DNA of 64,000 bases from Nocardia sp. NBC_01503 (GTDB lineage: Bacteria; Actinomycetota; Actinomycetes; Mycobacteriales; Mycobacteriaceae). Shown piece by piece: positions 8,151 through 16,303 of the stretch. Every line of letters begins with the position of its first letter. Position 1 is the first letter of the stretch. Both the position numbers and the translations under genes were made by a program. The notes under the pieces are model-generated. The model was not told the origin of the DNA. It saw only the letters and a program-made list of their open reading frames with translations, and ran no database searches. The DNA is taken from contig NZ_CP109596.1 in assembly GCF_036327755.1 (NCBI RefSeq), forward strand, positions 3,224,001-3,288,000, in the 5' to 3' direction.

Positions 8151-8211
8151 GGTGACCCCCGATTGGCGATTGCTGCGTGAGATACCGTAGACTCGGTTAT
8201 CTGGGGTCACC
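8151..8211 (+). promoter_or_regulatory. Dyad and candidate promoter upstream of tRNA-Trp/secE
   Basis: GGTGACCCC (8151-8159) pairs with GGGGTCACC (8203-8211). Between them TTGGCG (8163-8168) and TAGACT (8188-8193), spaced by 19 bases, form a candidate promoter for tRNA-Trp. An inner pairing of AGATACCG with CGGTTATCT is also possible. The outer dyad may help end the hadAB transcript. Confidence 0.4.
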
Positions 8212-8327
8212 AGCCGATGCGCGCTGCTCCGAGGAGCGGCGCGCATGTATGTAAAGGCATAGCGCGACGACCCCGTAGTACAACTGAAGAGATACTGTGG
8301 TCGGACGAGCAACAGACGTCCAACCGA

Positions 8328-8400
<73 letters not shown>

Positions 8401-8463
8401 CACGCGTAGCGATCGCTTGCGGGTCGCTCGAAACGGTCAGTACAGCGACGAGGAAGGATCGAC

Positions 8464-8838
8464 GTGAGCGACGAGCGGGATACTCGCCACGAAGATGGCG
8501 ATGACACCGCCGCAGTGGCTCGTCCGAGCGGCAAGCGTTCCGCCCGGCGTCGAAATGCGTCGGCGGCGACGAATGTAGCGACGATCGATCGTCCTGCGTC
8601 AACGGCCAAGGCGAACAAGAAGTCCGGCAAGGCCGGTGGCGGTGCGGGCAATCCGTTCAAGCGCCTGGTGAAGTTCCTCAAAGAAGTAATCGCGGAACTG
8701 CGCAAGGTCATCTGGCCCAACCGCAAGCAGATGGTCACCTATACGAGCGTTGTTCTGGTGTTCGTGATCTTCATGATCGCGTTCATCAGCGGGTTGGATG
8801 TGGCGTTCATCAAGGGTGTCAGCTGGTTGTTCGGCTAG
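8464..8838 (+). CDS. secE: Preprotein translocase subunit SecE
   Basis: A 124-residue protein with a long basic, disordered N-terminus, the conserved amphipathic helix FLKEVIAELRKVIWPNRKQM (~residues 71-90) and one C-terminal membrane helix (~92-113). SecE clamps SecY in the plasma-membrane export channel. It starts at a GTG at 8464, with AGGA upstream. It sits between tRNA-Trp and nusG, as in nearly all actinobacteria. Confidence 0.96.
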   Translation: MSDERDTRHEDGDDTAAVARPSGKRSARRRNASAATNVATIDRPASTAKANKKSGKAGGGAGNPFKRLVKFLKEVIAELRKVIWPNRKQMVTYTSVVLVFVIFMIAFISGLDVAFIKGVSWLFG

Positions 8839-8952
8839 CTGACCGTCGGCGCCGGTAACCGCTCCCCGAGCAGAGGCGGGGGACGGGACCATCCGCCTGG
8901 GTAAGCCCCGGCGCGCAGAGGATTACGTGACGACAAGGAAGCGAGTGCCCCA

Positions 8953-9753
8953 GTGAGCACCCCGGAGAACGGCACAACCGACGAATTCCAGGTCGACGAT
9001 CTGGTGGAGGAAACCACCGACGTCGAGGAATTTGAGGACCCCGCCGACGCGGAGGAAGCCGCTGACGACTCGACCGCCGATGAGCCGACCGCCGATGAGC
9101 TGGCCGCTCCCGTCGATGCCGAGCCCGCCGATCCGGTAGCCGAGATGAAGGCCGCGCTGCGTCGCGCCCCCGGCGACTGGTACGTGATCCACTCCTATGC
9201 CGGTTACGAGAACAAGGTGAAGACCAATCTCGAGACCCGCGTGCAGAACCTCGGTCTCGAGGACTTCATCTTCCAGGTCGAGGTACCGACCGAAGAGGTC
9301 ACCGAGATCAAGAACGGCCAGCGCAAGAACGTCAATCGCAAGGTGCTGCCGGGTTACATCCTGGTCCGCATGGAGCTGAACGACGAGTCCTGGGGCGCGG
9401 TCCGCAATACCCCCGGTGTGACCGGTTTCGTCGGCGCGACCTCGCGCCCGTCCCCGCTGTCCATCGATGATGTGGTGAAGTTCCTGGTCCCGGCCGCCAA
9501 GCAGCAGAAGCCCACCGCGGCAGCCGCTTCCGGCTCCGGCGAGACCTCGGGCGAGACCCCGATCATCAAGCCCACCATCGATGTGGACTTCGAGGTCGGC
9601 GAGTCGGTCACCGTCATGGATGGCCCCTTCGCCACCCTTCCGGCCAGCATTTCCGAAATCAATGCCGAGCAGCAGAAGCTCAAGGTGCTCGTATCGATCT
9701 TCGGTCGCGAGACCCCGGTCGAGCTGGCGTTCACTCAGGTCGCCAAGATCTGA
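8953..9753 (+). CDS. nusG: Transcription termination/antitermination protein NusG
   Basis: A 266-residue NusG, beginning at a GTG at 8953. Residues 1-70 are an acidic, low-complexity extension usual in actinobacteria. The NGN domain starts near [19 protein letters not shown] (~75-95) and includes [12 protein letters not shown] low-complexity linker precedes a C-terminal KOW domain, [19 protein letters not shown]. NusG binds RNA polymerase and couples it to Rho or the ribosome. It is co-transcribed with secE. Confidence 0.97.
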   Translation: MSTPENGTTDEFQVDDLVEETTDVEEFEDPADAEEAADDSTADEPTADELAAPVDAEPADPVAEMKAALRRAPGDWYVIHSYAGYENKVKTNLETRVQNLGLEDFIFQVEVPTEEVTEIKNGQRKNVNRKVLPGYILVRMELNDESWGAVRNTPGVTGFVGATSRPSPLSIDDVVKFLVPAAKQQKPTAAAASGSGETSGETPIIKPTIDVDFEVGESVTVMDGPFATLPASISEINAEQQKLKVLVSIFGRETPVELAFTQVAKI

Positions 9754-9793
9754 TCAGACTTGCAAACCGCAAGAACCTAACCAAGGAAGAAAG

Positions 9794-10228
9794 ATGCCCC
9801 CGAAGAAGAAGAAGGTCTCTGGGCTTATCAAGCTCCAGATCAAGGCCGGTGCGGCCAATCCGGCTCCGCCCGTTGGTCCCGCGCTGGGTCAGCACGGCGT
9901 GAACATCATGGAGTTCTGCAAGGCTTACAACGCCGCGACCGAGTCGCAGCGCGGGAACATCATCCCGGTCGAGATCACGGTCTACGAAGATCGTTCTTTC
10001 GATTTCAAGCTGAAGACCCCGCCTGCCTCGCAGCTGCTGCTCAAGGCCGCCGGTGTGCAGAAGGGCTCCGCCGAGCCGCACCGCAACAAGGTCGCGCAGG
10101 TCACCATGGATCAGATCCGTGAGATCGCCAAGACCAAGGCCGAAGATCTGAACGCCAACGATATCGACCAGGCCGCCAAGATCATCGCCGGTACCGCTCG
10201 CTCGATGGGTATCACCGTCACGTCGTAG
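9794..10228 (+). CDS. rplK: 50S ribosomal protein uL11
   Basis: A 144-residue L11 with the N-terminal [20 protein letters not shown] segment (thiostrepton/RF-binding region) and the C-terminal rRNA-binding domain ending in [10 protein letters not shown]. It binds the GTPase-associated centre of 23S rRNA. AAGGAAGAA precedes the ATG at 9794. It is in the usual secE-nusG-rplK-rplA order. Confidence 0.98.
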   Translation: MPPKKKKVSGLIKLQIKAGAANPAPPVGPALGQHGVNIMEFCKAYNAATESQRGNIIPVEITVYEDRSFDFKLKTPPASQLLLKAAGVQKGSAEPHRNKVAQVTMDQIREIAKTKAEDLNANDIDQAAKIIAGTARSMGITVTS

Positions 10229-10342
10229 CGACTGCTTGTAGGTCGCTCGAAATGATCGGAGTAGCCACTCGGCTGCAACTCCCGTGGGAGGGCCGGCCAG
10301 GCCCGCAAACCACGTCTGAACTTACGAACAGGACAGAACAAC

Positions 10343-11053
10343 ATGGCAAAACGAAGCAAGGCTTATCTCGAGGCGGCCGCCAAGGTCGACAAGTCGGCGT
10401 TCTACGCCCCGCTGGCCGCTGTGCGGCTCGCGAAGGAGACCGCCACCACCAAGACCGACGCCACCGTTGAGGTCGCCGTCCGTCTGGGCGTCGATCCCCG
10501 CAAGGCCGATCAGATGGTCCGTGGCACCGTCAACCTGCCGCACGGCACCGGTAAGACCGCCCGCGTCATCGTGTTCGCGGTCGGCGACAAGGCCACCGAG
10601 GCCGAGGCCGCCGGTGCGGACGCCGTTGGCGCCGAGGACCTGATCGAGCGCATCCAGGGCGGTTGGCTGGACTTCGACGCCGCGATCGCCACCCCGGATC
10701 AGATGGCCAAGGTCGGTCGTATCGCTCGCGTGCTGGGCCCGCGTGGCCTGATGCCGAACCCGAAGACCGGCACCGTCACCCCCGATGTGACCAAGGCCGT
10801 CAACGACATCAAGGGCGGCAAGATCAACTTCCGCGTCGACAAGCAGGCCAACCTGCACTTCGTCATCGGCAAGGCGTCCTTCGACGACAAGAAGCTGGCG
10901 GAGAACTACGGCGCCGCTCTCGACGAGATCCTGCGCGTCAAGCCCTCCACCGCGAAGGGCCGCTACCTCAAGAAGGTGACGTTCTCGACGAACACCGGAC
11001 CGGGCATCCCGGTGGACGTGAACCGCACCCGCAACTTCGCCGAAGAAGACTGA
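10343..11053 (+). CDS. rplA: 50S ribosomal protein uL1
   Basis: A 236-residue L1 with the signature [17 protein letters not shown] at ~residues 131-147. L1 forms the mobile stalk near the E site and in many bacteria represses translation of its own mRNA. The start is the ATG at 10343 after ACAGGACAGAACAAC. The 114 bases between rplK and rplA contain GC-rich short pairings (CTCCCGTGGGAG, GGCCGGCC), which could form an autoregulatory site, but I do not see a clear L1-site mimic. Confidence 0.98.
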   Translation: MAKRSKAYLEAAAKVDKSAFYAPLAAVRLAKETATTKTDATVEVAVRLGVDPRKADQMVRGTVNLPHGTGKTARVIVFAVGDKATEAEAAGADAVGAEDLIERIQGGWLDFDAAIATPDQMAKVGRIARVLGPRGLMPNPKTGTVTPDVTKAVNDIKGGKINFRVDKQANLHFVIGKASFDDKKLAENYGAALDEILRVKPSTAKGRYLKKVTFSTNTGPGIPVDVNRTRNFAEED

Positions 11054-11190
11054 TCCGCCTCTCCGCGACTTCGGCGCACGGCTGAGAGCCGTGCGGACTA
11101 GCGCACGCGTAGTAACAGTCAGGTGGGGAAACCATTCTGGGGGTGCCCCAGGAGTTACCCCGATCCTTACGAAATACCGCATCGCGACCT

Positions 11191-11222
11191 AGGGCCGGTA
11201 CAGGGAAACCTGTACCGGCCCT
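11191..11222 (+). terminator. Intrinsic terminator of the rplKA operon
   Basis: Perfect 14-bp stem AGGGCCGGTACAGG (11191-11204) and CCTGTACCGGCCCT (11209-11222) with a GAAA tetraloop, followed by TCGCTTT. It separates rplA from the vapBC pair. Confidence 0.92.
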
Positions 11223-11245
11223 TCGCTTTCCCGCAGGGCGTGCGA

Positions 11246-11272
11246 TATCCTTACTTTTTGGGCGAAGTAAGG
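11246..11272 (+). promoter_or_regulatory. Candidate vapBC promoter and operator
   Basis: A perfect dyad CCTTACTT (11249-11256) and AAGTAAGG (11265-11272) spans the start region. Its right arm supplies the ribosome binding site AAGGAG of vapB. TATCCT (11246-11251) is a plausible -10. This arrangement fits autorepression by the VapB-VapC complex. Confidence 0.6.
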
Positions 11273-11279
11273 AGTTGTC

Positions 11280-11531
11280 ATGGACGCTGTAGCTCGTATG
11301 ACTTCGAAGGGCCAGCTAACTGTGCCCAAGGCGATCCGCGACGCACTCGATCTGAGTGCCGGTGACAATGTGCTGTTCCGAGTCGAGGGGCAGGTCGTGG
11401 TGCTGGCCCGTACTCCGGACCTACTCGAATTGGCCGGTAGCGTCCCAGTGCCACCCGCGGTCCGCGGCAAGTCCTGGGAGGAGATTCGCGAAGCGGCTTG
11501 GGCGGAGCAATGGCGGGCGGGCGAGCCGTGA
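11280..11531 (+). CDS. AbrB/MazE-type antitoxin (VapB)
   Basis: An 83-residue protein. The first ~45 residues form a SpoVT/AbrB swapped-hairpin DNA-binding domain (MTSKGQLTVPKAIRDAL, GDNVLFRVEGQVVVLAR). The C-terminal ~35 residues (GKSWEEIREAAWAEQW) should wrap and neutralise the toxin. The ATG at 11280 follows AAGGAG. The stop overlaps the toxin start as GTGA, so the two are translationally coupled. It is the antitoxin of a type II module inserted between rplA and rplJ. Confidence 0.88.
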   Translation: MDAVARMTSKGQLTVPKAIRDALDLSAGDNVLFRVEGQVVVLARTPDLLELAGSVPVPPAVRGKSWEEIREAAWAEQWRAGEP

Positions 11532-11920
11532 CGGTCTTCTTGGATACGAATGTGCTGATCCGGCATCTCACCCAGGAGCCACCTGAGATGGGCCGAAGAG
11601 CCACAGCCTTTCTCGCGCAAGCGGATTCGCTGCACCTGCCGGATCTGATCTTGGCCGAGACGGTCTATGTATTGCAGAGCGTCTATCAGGTCGCCCGCCC
11701 CCAGGTCGCGGCGCTCGCGCGAGTGCTGGTGAGTTCCAGGAATATCGCTACGGACGATCCAGCCCTGCTCATTCGAGCCATTGATGTCTACGAGCACTAT
11801 CGTCTTTCGTTTGCGGATGCCTATCTGGTCGCGCTCGCCGAGGCAGCTCCCGGAGCGCGTATCGCCTCGTTCGACAAGGGAATCAGCAAGGTCGAGACGA
11901 TCGATCGCATCGAGCCGTAG
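11528..11920 (+). CDS. PIN-domain ribonuclease toxin (VapC)
   Basis: A 130-residue PIN protein. The four acidic residues expected for the Mg2+-dependent RNase site are visible: D in FLDTNVL, E in LAETVYVL, D in SFADAYLVALA and D in IASFDKG. VapC toxins cleave tRNA or rRNA and stop growth unless bound by VapB. I use the GTG at 11528 because it overlaps the antitoxin stop (GTGA) and places MTVFLDTN at the start, as in the family. A GTG further upstream at 11498 is less likely. Confidence 0.88.
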   Translation: MTVFLDTNVLIRHLTQEPPEMGRRATAFLAQADSLHLPDLILAETVYVLQSVYQVARPQVAALARVLVSSRNIATDDPALLIRAIDVYEHYRLSFADAYLVALAEAAPGARIASFDKGISKVETIDRIEP

Positions 11921-11928
11921 GGCCCGTT

Positions 11929-11957
11929 TTGGTGGATAGATGCACGTCCGCTATGCT
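11929..11957 (+). promoter_or_regulatory. Candidate rplJ promoter
   Basis: TTGGTG (11929-11934) and TATGCT (11952-11957) with a 17-base spacer. The predicted start is about 45 bases before the conserved L10 leader and right after the vapC stop. Confidence 0.5.
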
Positions 11958-11999
11958 GGTCCACGGTCGCCGGCACGTTCGGTGATCACCCCACATCGT

Positions 12000-12158
12000 T
12001 CTACCGAAGACCGTTGGTTGCTGCCCCCGGGCAGTCGAAGGTCCAGCGTTACTGCTGGCGGCCCACGCAGGGAGAGCCGAGGTAGGGGAAACCACTGCGA
12101 GTCACTCGCCTTGTGTTTCTTTCACGCCCCGGGACCACTCTGCGTCCGCGGGGCGTTT
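12000..12158 (+). promoter_or_regulatory. L10 (rplJ) mRNA leader with attenuator
   Basis: The long untranslated leader before rplJ contains the motifs of actinobacterial L10 leaders: CCGAAGACCGTTGGT, GCAGTCGAAGGTCC, GGCGGCCCACGCAGGGAG and AGGTAGGGGAAACCA. These form the binding site for the L10-L12 complex, which represses its own operon. It is followed by a GC-rich hairpin (12125-12135 with 12144-12155) and a TTTGCTTT run, which looks like a conditional terminator. The 309 bases between vapC and rplJ hold no gene. Confidence 0.78.
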
Positions 12159-12229
12159 GCTTTATCGCTGGCCCCTGGCGGAAGTCGGTAGTTCATATAC
12201 GAACCGACCATCCAGAGAGGAGGCGAAGT

Positions 12230-12796
12230 ATGGCAAAACCCGAAAAGGTCACCGCGGTTGCGGAGATCACGGAGCAGTTCAAGGGTTCGACCGCCACCGT
12301 TGTCACGGAATACCGTGGACTGTCGGTCGGCAAGATCACCGAGCTGCGTCGTGCGCTCGGCGCGGACGCCACCTACTCCGTCGCCAAGAACACCCTGGTC
12401 AAGCGCGCCGCTGCCGAAGCTGGCGTCGAAGGCCTGGATGACTTGTTCGTCGGTCCGACCGCTATCACCTTCATCAAGGGTGAGCCGGTCGAAGCCGCGA
12501 AGGCGCTCAAGGCTTTCGCCAAGGACAACAAGGCGCTGATCATCAAGGGCGGCTACATGGACGGCGTCGCGCTGTCCGTTGCCGAAGTTGAGCGGATCGC
12601 CGACCTGGAGTCCCGCGAGGTCCTGCTGGCCAAGCTGGCCGGCGCCATGAAGGGCAACCTGTCCAAGGCTGCCGGGCTGTTCGCAGCCCCCGGCAACCAG
12701 CTTGCTCGTCTGTTCGCGGCCCTCGAGGAGAAGAAGGCGAACGAGGGTGGCGCTGCCGCTCCCGCCGCCGAGGCTCCCGCGGCCGACGCCGAATAA
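12230..12796 (+). CDS. rplJ: 50S ribosomal protein uL10
   Basis: A 188-residue L10. The N-terminal rRNA-binding domain includes [20 protein letters not shown] and KNTLVKRA. The Ala-rich acidic tail binds L7/L12 dimers. The ATG at 12230 follows AGAGAGGAGG. The frame stays open upstream through the leader, but this start has the ribosome binding site and the family N-terminus. It builds the ribosomal stalk together with rplL, 64 bases downstream. Confidence 0.97.
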   Translation: MAKPEKVTAVAEITEQFKGSTATVVTEYRGLSVGKITELRRALGADATYSVAKNTLVKRAAAEAGVEGLDDLFVGPTAITFIKGEPVEAAKALKAFAKDNKALIIKGGYMDGVALSVAEVERIADLESREVLLAKLAGAMKGNLSKAAGLFAAPGNQLARLFAALEEKKANEGGAAAPAAEAPAADAE

Positions 12797-12860
12797 GTCA
12801 CCACCCCAAACCTATTCGTCGCCGCTCGCGCGGTGATGAACCCATCGAAAGGAAACATCA

Positions 12861-13238
12861 ATGGCTAACGTTGACGAGCTGCTCGAAACCTTCGGTTCCA
12901 TGACCCTGCTCGAGCTCTCCGAGTTCGTGAAGGCGTTCGAGGACAAGTTCGAGGTCACCGCCGCTGCCCCCGTCGCCGTCGCGGTCGCCGGTGGCGCTGC
13001 CCCGGCCGAGGCTGCCGAAGAGCAGGACGAGTTCGATGTCATCATCGAGTCGGCCGGCGACAAGAAGATCCAGGTCATCAAGGTCGTTCGCGAGATCGTC
13101 TCCGGCCTGGGCCTGAAGGAAGCCAAGGACCTCGTCGAGAGCGCCCCGAAGGCCATCCTGGAGAAGGTCAACAAGGAGGCCGCCGAGGCCGCCAAGGCCA
13201 AGCTCGAAGAGGCCGGCGCCAAGATCTCCGTCAAGTAA
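12861..13238 (+). CDS. rplL: 50S ribosomal protein bL12 (L7/L12)
   Basis: A 125-residue L7/L12. The N-terminal dimerisation domain ([22 protein letters not shown]), an Ala/Pro/Val hinge and the C-terminal factor-binding domain ([26 protein letters not shown]) are all present. It recruits translation GTPases to the ribosome. The ATG at 12861 follows GAAAGGAAAC. Confidence 0.98.
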   Translation: MANVDELLETFGSMTLLELSEFVKAFEDKFEVTAAAPVAVAVAGGAAPAEAAEEQDEFDVIIESAGDKKIQVIKVVREIVSGLGLKEAKDLVESAPKAILEKVNKEAAEAAKAKLEEAGAKISVK

Positions 13239-13266
13239 TTCTTGTCGGGCGTCTAGCACGTCTGTG

Positions 13267-13298
13267 AAAGGGCGGTTCCCGTTGGGGGACCGCCCTTT
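13267..13298 (+). terminator. Intrinsic terminator of rplJL
   Basis: AAAGGGCGGT (13267-13276) pairs with ACCGCCCTTT (13289-13298), extended by CCC/GGG inside, and is followed by TTCGTGTATTT. Confidence 0.88.
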
Positions 13299-13356
13299 TC
13301 GTGTATTTCTCTCCTTGTAATTGCGTTGTGATCGGCCGGAATGAAATGTTTCGTTA

Positions 13357-13385
13357 CTGACCGGTCAGGTCTCGGTGTCCGAGAC
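13357..13385 (+). promoter_or_regulatory. Palindromes upstream of the mce operon
   Basis: A perfect 12-base palindrome CTGACCGGTCAG (13357-13368) is followed directly by the hairpin GTCTCGG-TGT-CCGAGAC (13369-13385). They lie ~110 bases before mkl, where its promoter must be. The first resembles a TetR- or GntR-type operator. The regulator is not identified in the window. Confidence 0.45.
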
Positions 13386-13495
13386 GGGGCTTATGCGATA
13401 CAGTGACCGGACCTACTGTGATGCGCCACACCGCGCATTGAAAAATTCGTGGTGCGCCGCAGTGGGGCGCTCGTCGGAGAATTGTGGAGGTACGC

Positions 13496-14554
13496 GTGGG
13501 CGTCGAGGTCAGGACCGAAGGCATTACCAAGTCGTTCGGTTCGCAACGGATTTGGCAGGACGTCTCGCTGACGCTGCCGTCGGGGGAAGTCAGCGCGTTG
13601 CTCGGTCCCTCCGGTACCGGTAAGTCGGTCTTCCTGAAGTCGCTGATCGGTCTGCTGCGCCCCGAGCGCGGCTCCATCTACATCGATGGCACCGATATCA
13701 CCACCTGCTCCAACAAGGAGCTGTACGAGATTCGCAAGCTGTTCGGCGTCCTGTTCCAGGACGGCGCGCTCTTCGGCTCGATGAACCTCTTCGACAATGT
13801 CGCGTTCCCGCTTCGTGAGCACACGAAGAAGAGCGAATCCGATATCAAGAAGATCGTCATGGAGAAGCTCGAGCTGACCGGTCTGCTCGGTGCGGAGGGC
13901 AAGCTCCCGGGTGAGATCTCCGGTGGTATGCGTAAGCGCGCCGGACTGGCCCGCGCCCTGGTGCTGGACCCGCAGATCATCCTCGTCGACGAGCCGGACT
14001 CCGGTCTGGATCCCGTTCGTACGACCTATCTCTCGCAGCTGTTGATCGATATCAACGCGCAGATCGACGCGACGATTCTGATCGTCACGCACAACATCAA
14101 CCTGGCGCGTACCGTGCCGGACAACATCGGCATGCTGTTCCGCCGCAACCTGGTCATGTTCGGCCCCCGCGAGGTGCTGCTGACCTCGGACGAGCCGGTG
14201 GTGAAGCAGTTCCTCAACGGCCGTATGCAGGGCCCGATCGGTATGTCCGAGGAGAAGGACGAATCGCAGATGGCCCGCGAGCAGGCCATGTTCGACGCCG
14301 GTCACCACGCCGGTGGCGCGGAAGAGGTCGAGGGCATCATCCCGCAGATGAAGGCGCAGCCGGGTATGCCCGTGCGTGCCGCCGTGGGTCGCCGTCGTGA
14401 GCGGGTGCGCCAGATTCTGCACACCCTGCCGCCCGCCGCGCAGGAGGCGATTCGCCACTCCATGGAGGAGAACGGCGATGCCGACACACAGGTGATGCCC
14501 GCCTACACGGGCGGGTATGACACCACGGTTCGACAGAACCTGACTAACGGGTAA
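13496..14554 (+). CDS. mkl: Mce-system ABC ATPase Mkl (MceG)
   Basis: A 352-residue ABC ATPase of the MlaF/Mkl type that powers Mce lipid importers. Walker A GPSGTGKS (~40-47), the signature SGGMRKRAGLARAL and Walker B IILVDEPDSGLDP are present. A ~100-residue C-terminal extension with GPIGMSEEKDE and DAGHHAGG is typical of actinobacterial Mkl. The GTG at 13496 has GGAGG 5 bases upstream. Another GTG at 13484 is in frame but overlaps that binding site. In M. tuberculosis mkl stands apart from the mce operons, but here it is 10 bases before yrbE. Confidence 0.93.
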   Translation: MGVEVRTEGITKSFGSQRIWQDVSLTLPSGEVSALLGPSGTGKSVFLKSLIGLLRPERGSIYIDGTDITTCSNKELYEIRKLFGVLFQDGALFGSMNLFDNVAFPLREHTKKSESDIKKIVMEKLELTGLLGAEGKLPGEISGGMRKRAGLARALVLDPQIILVDEPDSGLDPVRTTYLSQLLIDINAQIDATILIVTHNINLARTVPDNIGMLFRRNLVMFGPREVLLTSDEPVVKQFLNGRMQGPIGMSEEKDESQMAREQAMFDAGHHAGGAEEVEGIIPQMKAQPGMPVRAAVGRRRERVRQILHTLPPAAQEAIRHSMEENGDADTQVMPAYTGGYDTTVRQNLTNG

Positions 14555-14564
14555 CATACCGCCC

Positions 14565-15359
14565 GTGAATCAAACCCTGACGCGGCTGCGCACCCCGGTC
14601 GAGTCGGGTCTTGCCCAGGCCGGCAACATTTTTGCGCTGCTGTTGGATGTCATGCGCAAGACTTTCCGTCGGCCTTTCCAGTGGCGGGAGTTCATCGAGC
14701 AGTCGTGGTTCATCGCGAGTGTCTCGATCCTCCCCGCCGCCCTGGTGGCAATCCCGTTCGGCGCGGTGGTCGCCCTGCAGACCGGCTCGCTCATCAAGCA
14801 GCTCGGCGCGGAGGCTTTCACCGGTGCCACCAGCGTGCTCGCTACCGTGCAGCAAGCCGCTCCCGTGGTCACCGCCCTGATCATCGCCGGCGCCGCCGGC
14901 TCCGCCGTGGCCGCCGATCTCGGCTCGCGCACCATTCGCGAGGAGATCGACGCCATGGAGGTGCTGGGCATCGATCCCATTCAGCGCCTGGTGGTTCCGC
15001 GCGTACTCGGCATGATGCTGGTCGCGCTGCTGCTCAACGGTCTGGTGGCGGTCGTCGGCATCTGCGGCGGCTACTTCTTCAACGTGGGTCTGCAGGGCGG
15101 TACGCCCGGCGCCTACCTGGCTTCGTTCTCCGCGCTCGCTCAGCTGCCCGACCTCTGGATCGGCGAGATCAAGGCCCTGATCTTCGGACTCGTCGCAGGC
15201 GTCATCGCCGCCTACAAGGGTCTGCATCCCAAGGGGGGCCCGAAAGGAGTAGGTGACGCCGTGAACCAGTCCGTGGTTATCACGTTCCTGGTGTTGTTCT
15301 TCCTGAACCTGGTGCTGACCCTGATTTACCTTCAGGTCGTCCCGGCCAAGGGCGCGTGA
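14565..15359 (+). CDS. YrbE/MlaE-type permease A of the mce operon
   Basis: A 264-residue integral membrane protein of the MlaE family, with about five helices. The conserved cytoplasmic coupling segment TIREEIDAMEVLGIDPIQRLVVPR lies at ~residues 125-148. Together with the B subunit it forms the channel driven by Mkl. It starts at a GTG at 14565, 10 bases after mkl, and ends 3 bases before the next permease. Confidence 0.92.
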   Translation: MNQTLTRLRTPVESGLAQAGNIFALLLDVMRKTFRRPFQWREFIEQSWFIASVSILPAALVAIPFGAVVALQTGSLIKQLGAEAFTGATSVLATVQQAAPVVTALIIAGAAGSAVAADLGSRTIREEIDAMEVLGIDPIQRLVVPRVLGMMLVALLLNGLVAVVGICGGYFFNVGLQGGTPGAYLASFSALAQLPDLWIGEIKALIFGLVAGVIAAYKGLHPKGGPKGVGDAVNQSVVITFLVLFFLNLVLTLIYLQVVPAKGA

Positions 15360-15362
15360 TCC

Positions 15363-16229
15363 ATGGTTGTTTCGCAGCGCACCAACGCATTTCAGCGGGG
15401 GGCGCGCCGGATGACCGGTGCGCTCAAAGCGCCCGTGAACCTGGTCGACCGCGCGGGCGATCAGATGTCGTTCTACACCCGGGCCGTCTCCTCGATTCCG
15501 AAGACCGTCGTGCATTACCGCAAGGAGGTCATGCGGCTGCTGGCCGAGGTGACCTTCGGTTCGGGTGCGCTGGCGGTTATCGGCGGCACCATCGGTGTCA
15601 TCGTCTTCATGTCGGCGTCGGTCGGTGTGGTCGTGGGTCTGCAGGGTTTCAAGGCCCTGGATTCGCTCGGTTCGGGCGTGCTCACCGGCTTCCTGACCGG
15701 GTACATCAATACCCGTGAGCTCGCGCCCCTGGTTGCGGCGCTTGCGCTTTCGGCGACGGTCGGTTGTGGTTTCACCGCGCAATTGGGCGCCATGCGCATC
15801 TCCGAGGAGATCGACGCGCTCGAGGTGATGGCGGTGCCCGGTGTGCCGTTCCTGGTGACCACTCGTGTGATCGCGGGCTTCGTGGCGGTCATTCCGCTGT
15901 ATATCGTCGGTCTGCTCGGCACCTATGTGGCGTCGCGGTTGATCAGTATCTATTTCAACGGGCAATCCAGTGGTTCGTATGACCACTACTTCCAGTTGTT
16001 CCTGCCACCCGAAGATGTCATCTATTCATTCCTGAAGGTGCTCGTCTTCGCGTTCGTGATCATCCTGGTGCACTGCTACTACGGCTTCAATGCCAGCGGT
16101 GGTCCGGCGGGCGTGGGTGTGGCGGTGGGGCGTGCGGTGCGTGCGGCCATCGTGCTGATCAATGTGCTCGATTTCTTCCTCAGCCTTGCCATTTGGGGCA
16201 CGACCACGACGGTGCGGGTGGCGGGATGA
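15363..16229 (+). CDS. YrbE/MlaE-type permease B of the mce operon
   Basis: A 288-residue paralogue of the preceding protein. It has a ~50-residue hydrophilic N-terminus, about five membrane helices and the coupling segment RISEEIDALEVMAVPGVPFL. It heterodimerises with the A permease. It starts at the ATG at 15363, and its stop overlaps an ATG as ATGA, which opens a 25-codon frame leading to mceA. Confidence 0.92.
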   Translation: MVVSQRTNAFQRGARRMTGALKAPVNLVDRAGDQMSFYTRAVSSIPKTVVHYRKEVMRLLAEVTFGSGALAVIGGTIGVIVFMSASVGVVVGLQGFKALDSLGSGVLTGFLTGYINTRELAPLVAALALSATVGCGFTAQLGAMRISEEIDALEVMAVPGVPFLVTTRVIAGFVAVIPLYIVGLLGTYVASRLISIYFNGQSSGSYDHYFQLFLPPEDVIYSFLKVLVFAFVIILVHCYYGFNASGGPAGVGVAVGRAVRAAIVLINVLDFFLSLAIWGTTTTVRVAG

Positions 16230-16303
16230 ACGGTCAGGGCCTGGAGGCGGCAGCTTGCGTAACCACGCAAGGCCCCCGTGCATGCCGGATGGGTGGAGCA
16301 TGA
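16226..16303 (+). CDS. Possible 25-codon coupling ORF between yrbE-B and mceA
   Basis: The frame starts at the ATG at 16226, which overlaps the upstream stop (ATGA), and ends at a TGA at 16301-16303, which overlaps the mceA ATG (ATGA). It encodes MNGQGLEAAACVTTQGPRAC plus five more residues and shows no recognisable domain. The two perfect overlaps suggest it hands ribosomes from yrbE-B to mceA, whose own binding site is poorly spaced. Whether a peptide accumulates is unknown. Confidence 0.35.
   Translation: MNGQGLEAAACVTTQGPRACRMGGA

Noticed and set aside
14544..15986. 480-codon open frame on the minus strand across the YrbE permease genes
   Set aside because: It mirrors two clear permeases, is rich in His, Arg and Gln as GC-rich antisense frames are, and has no domain.
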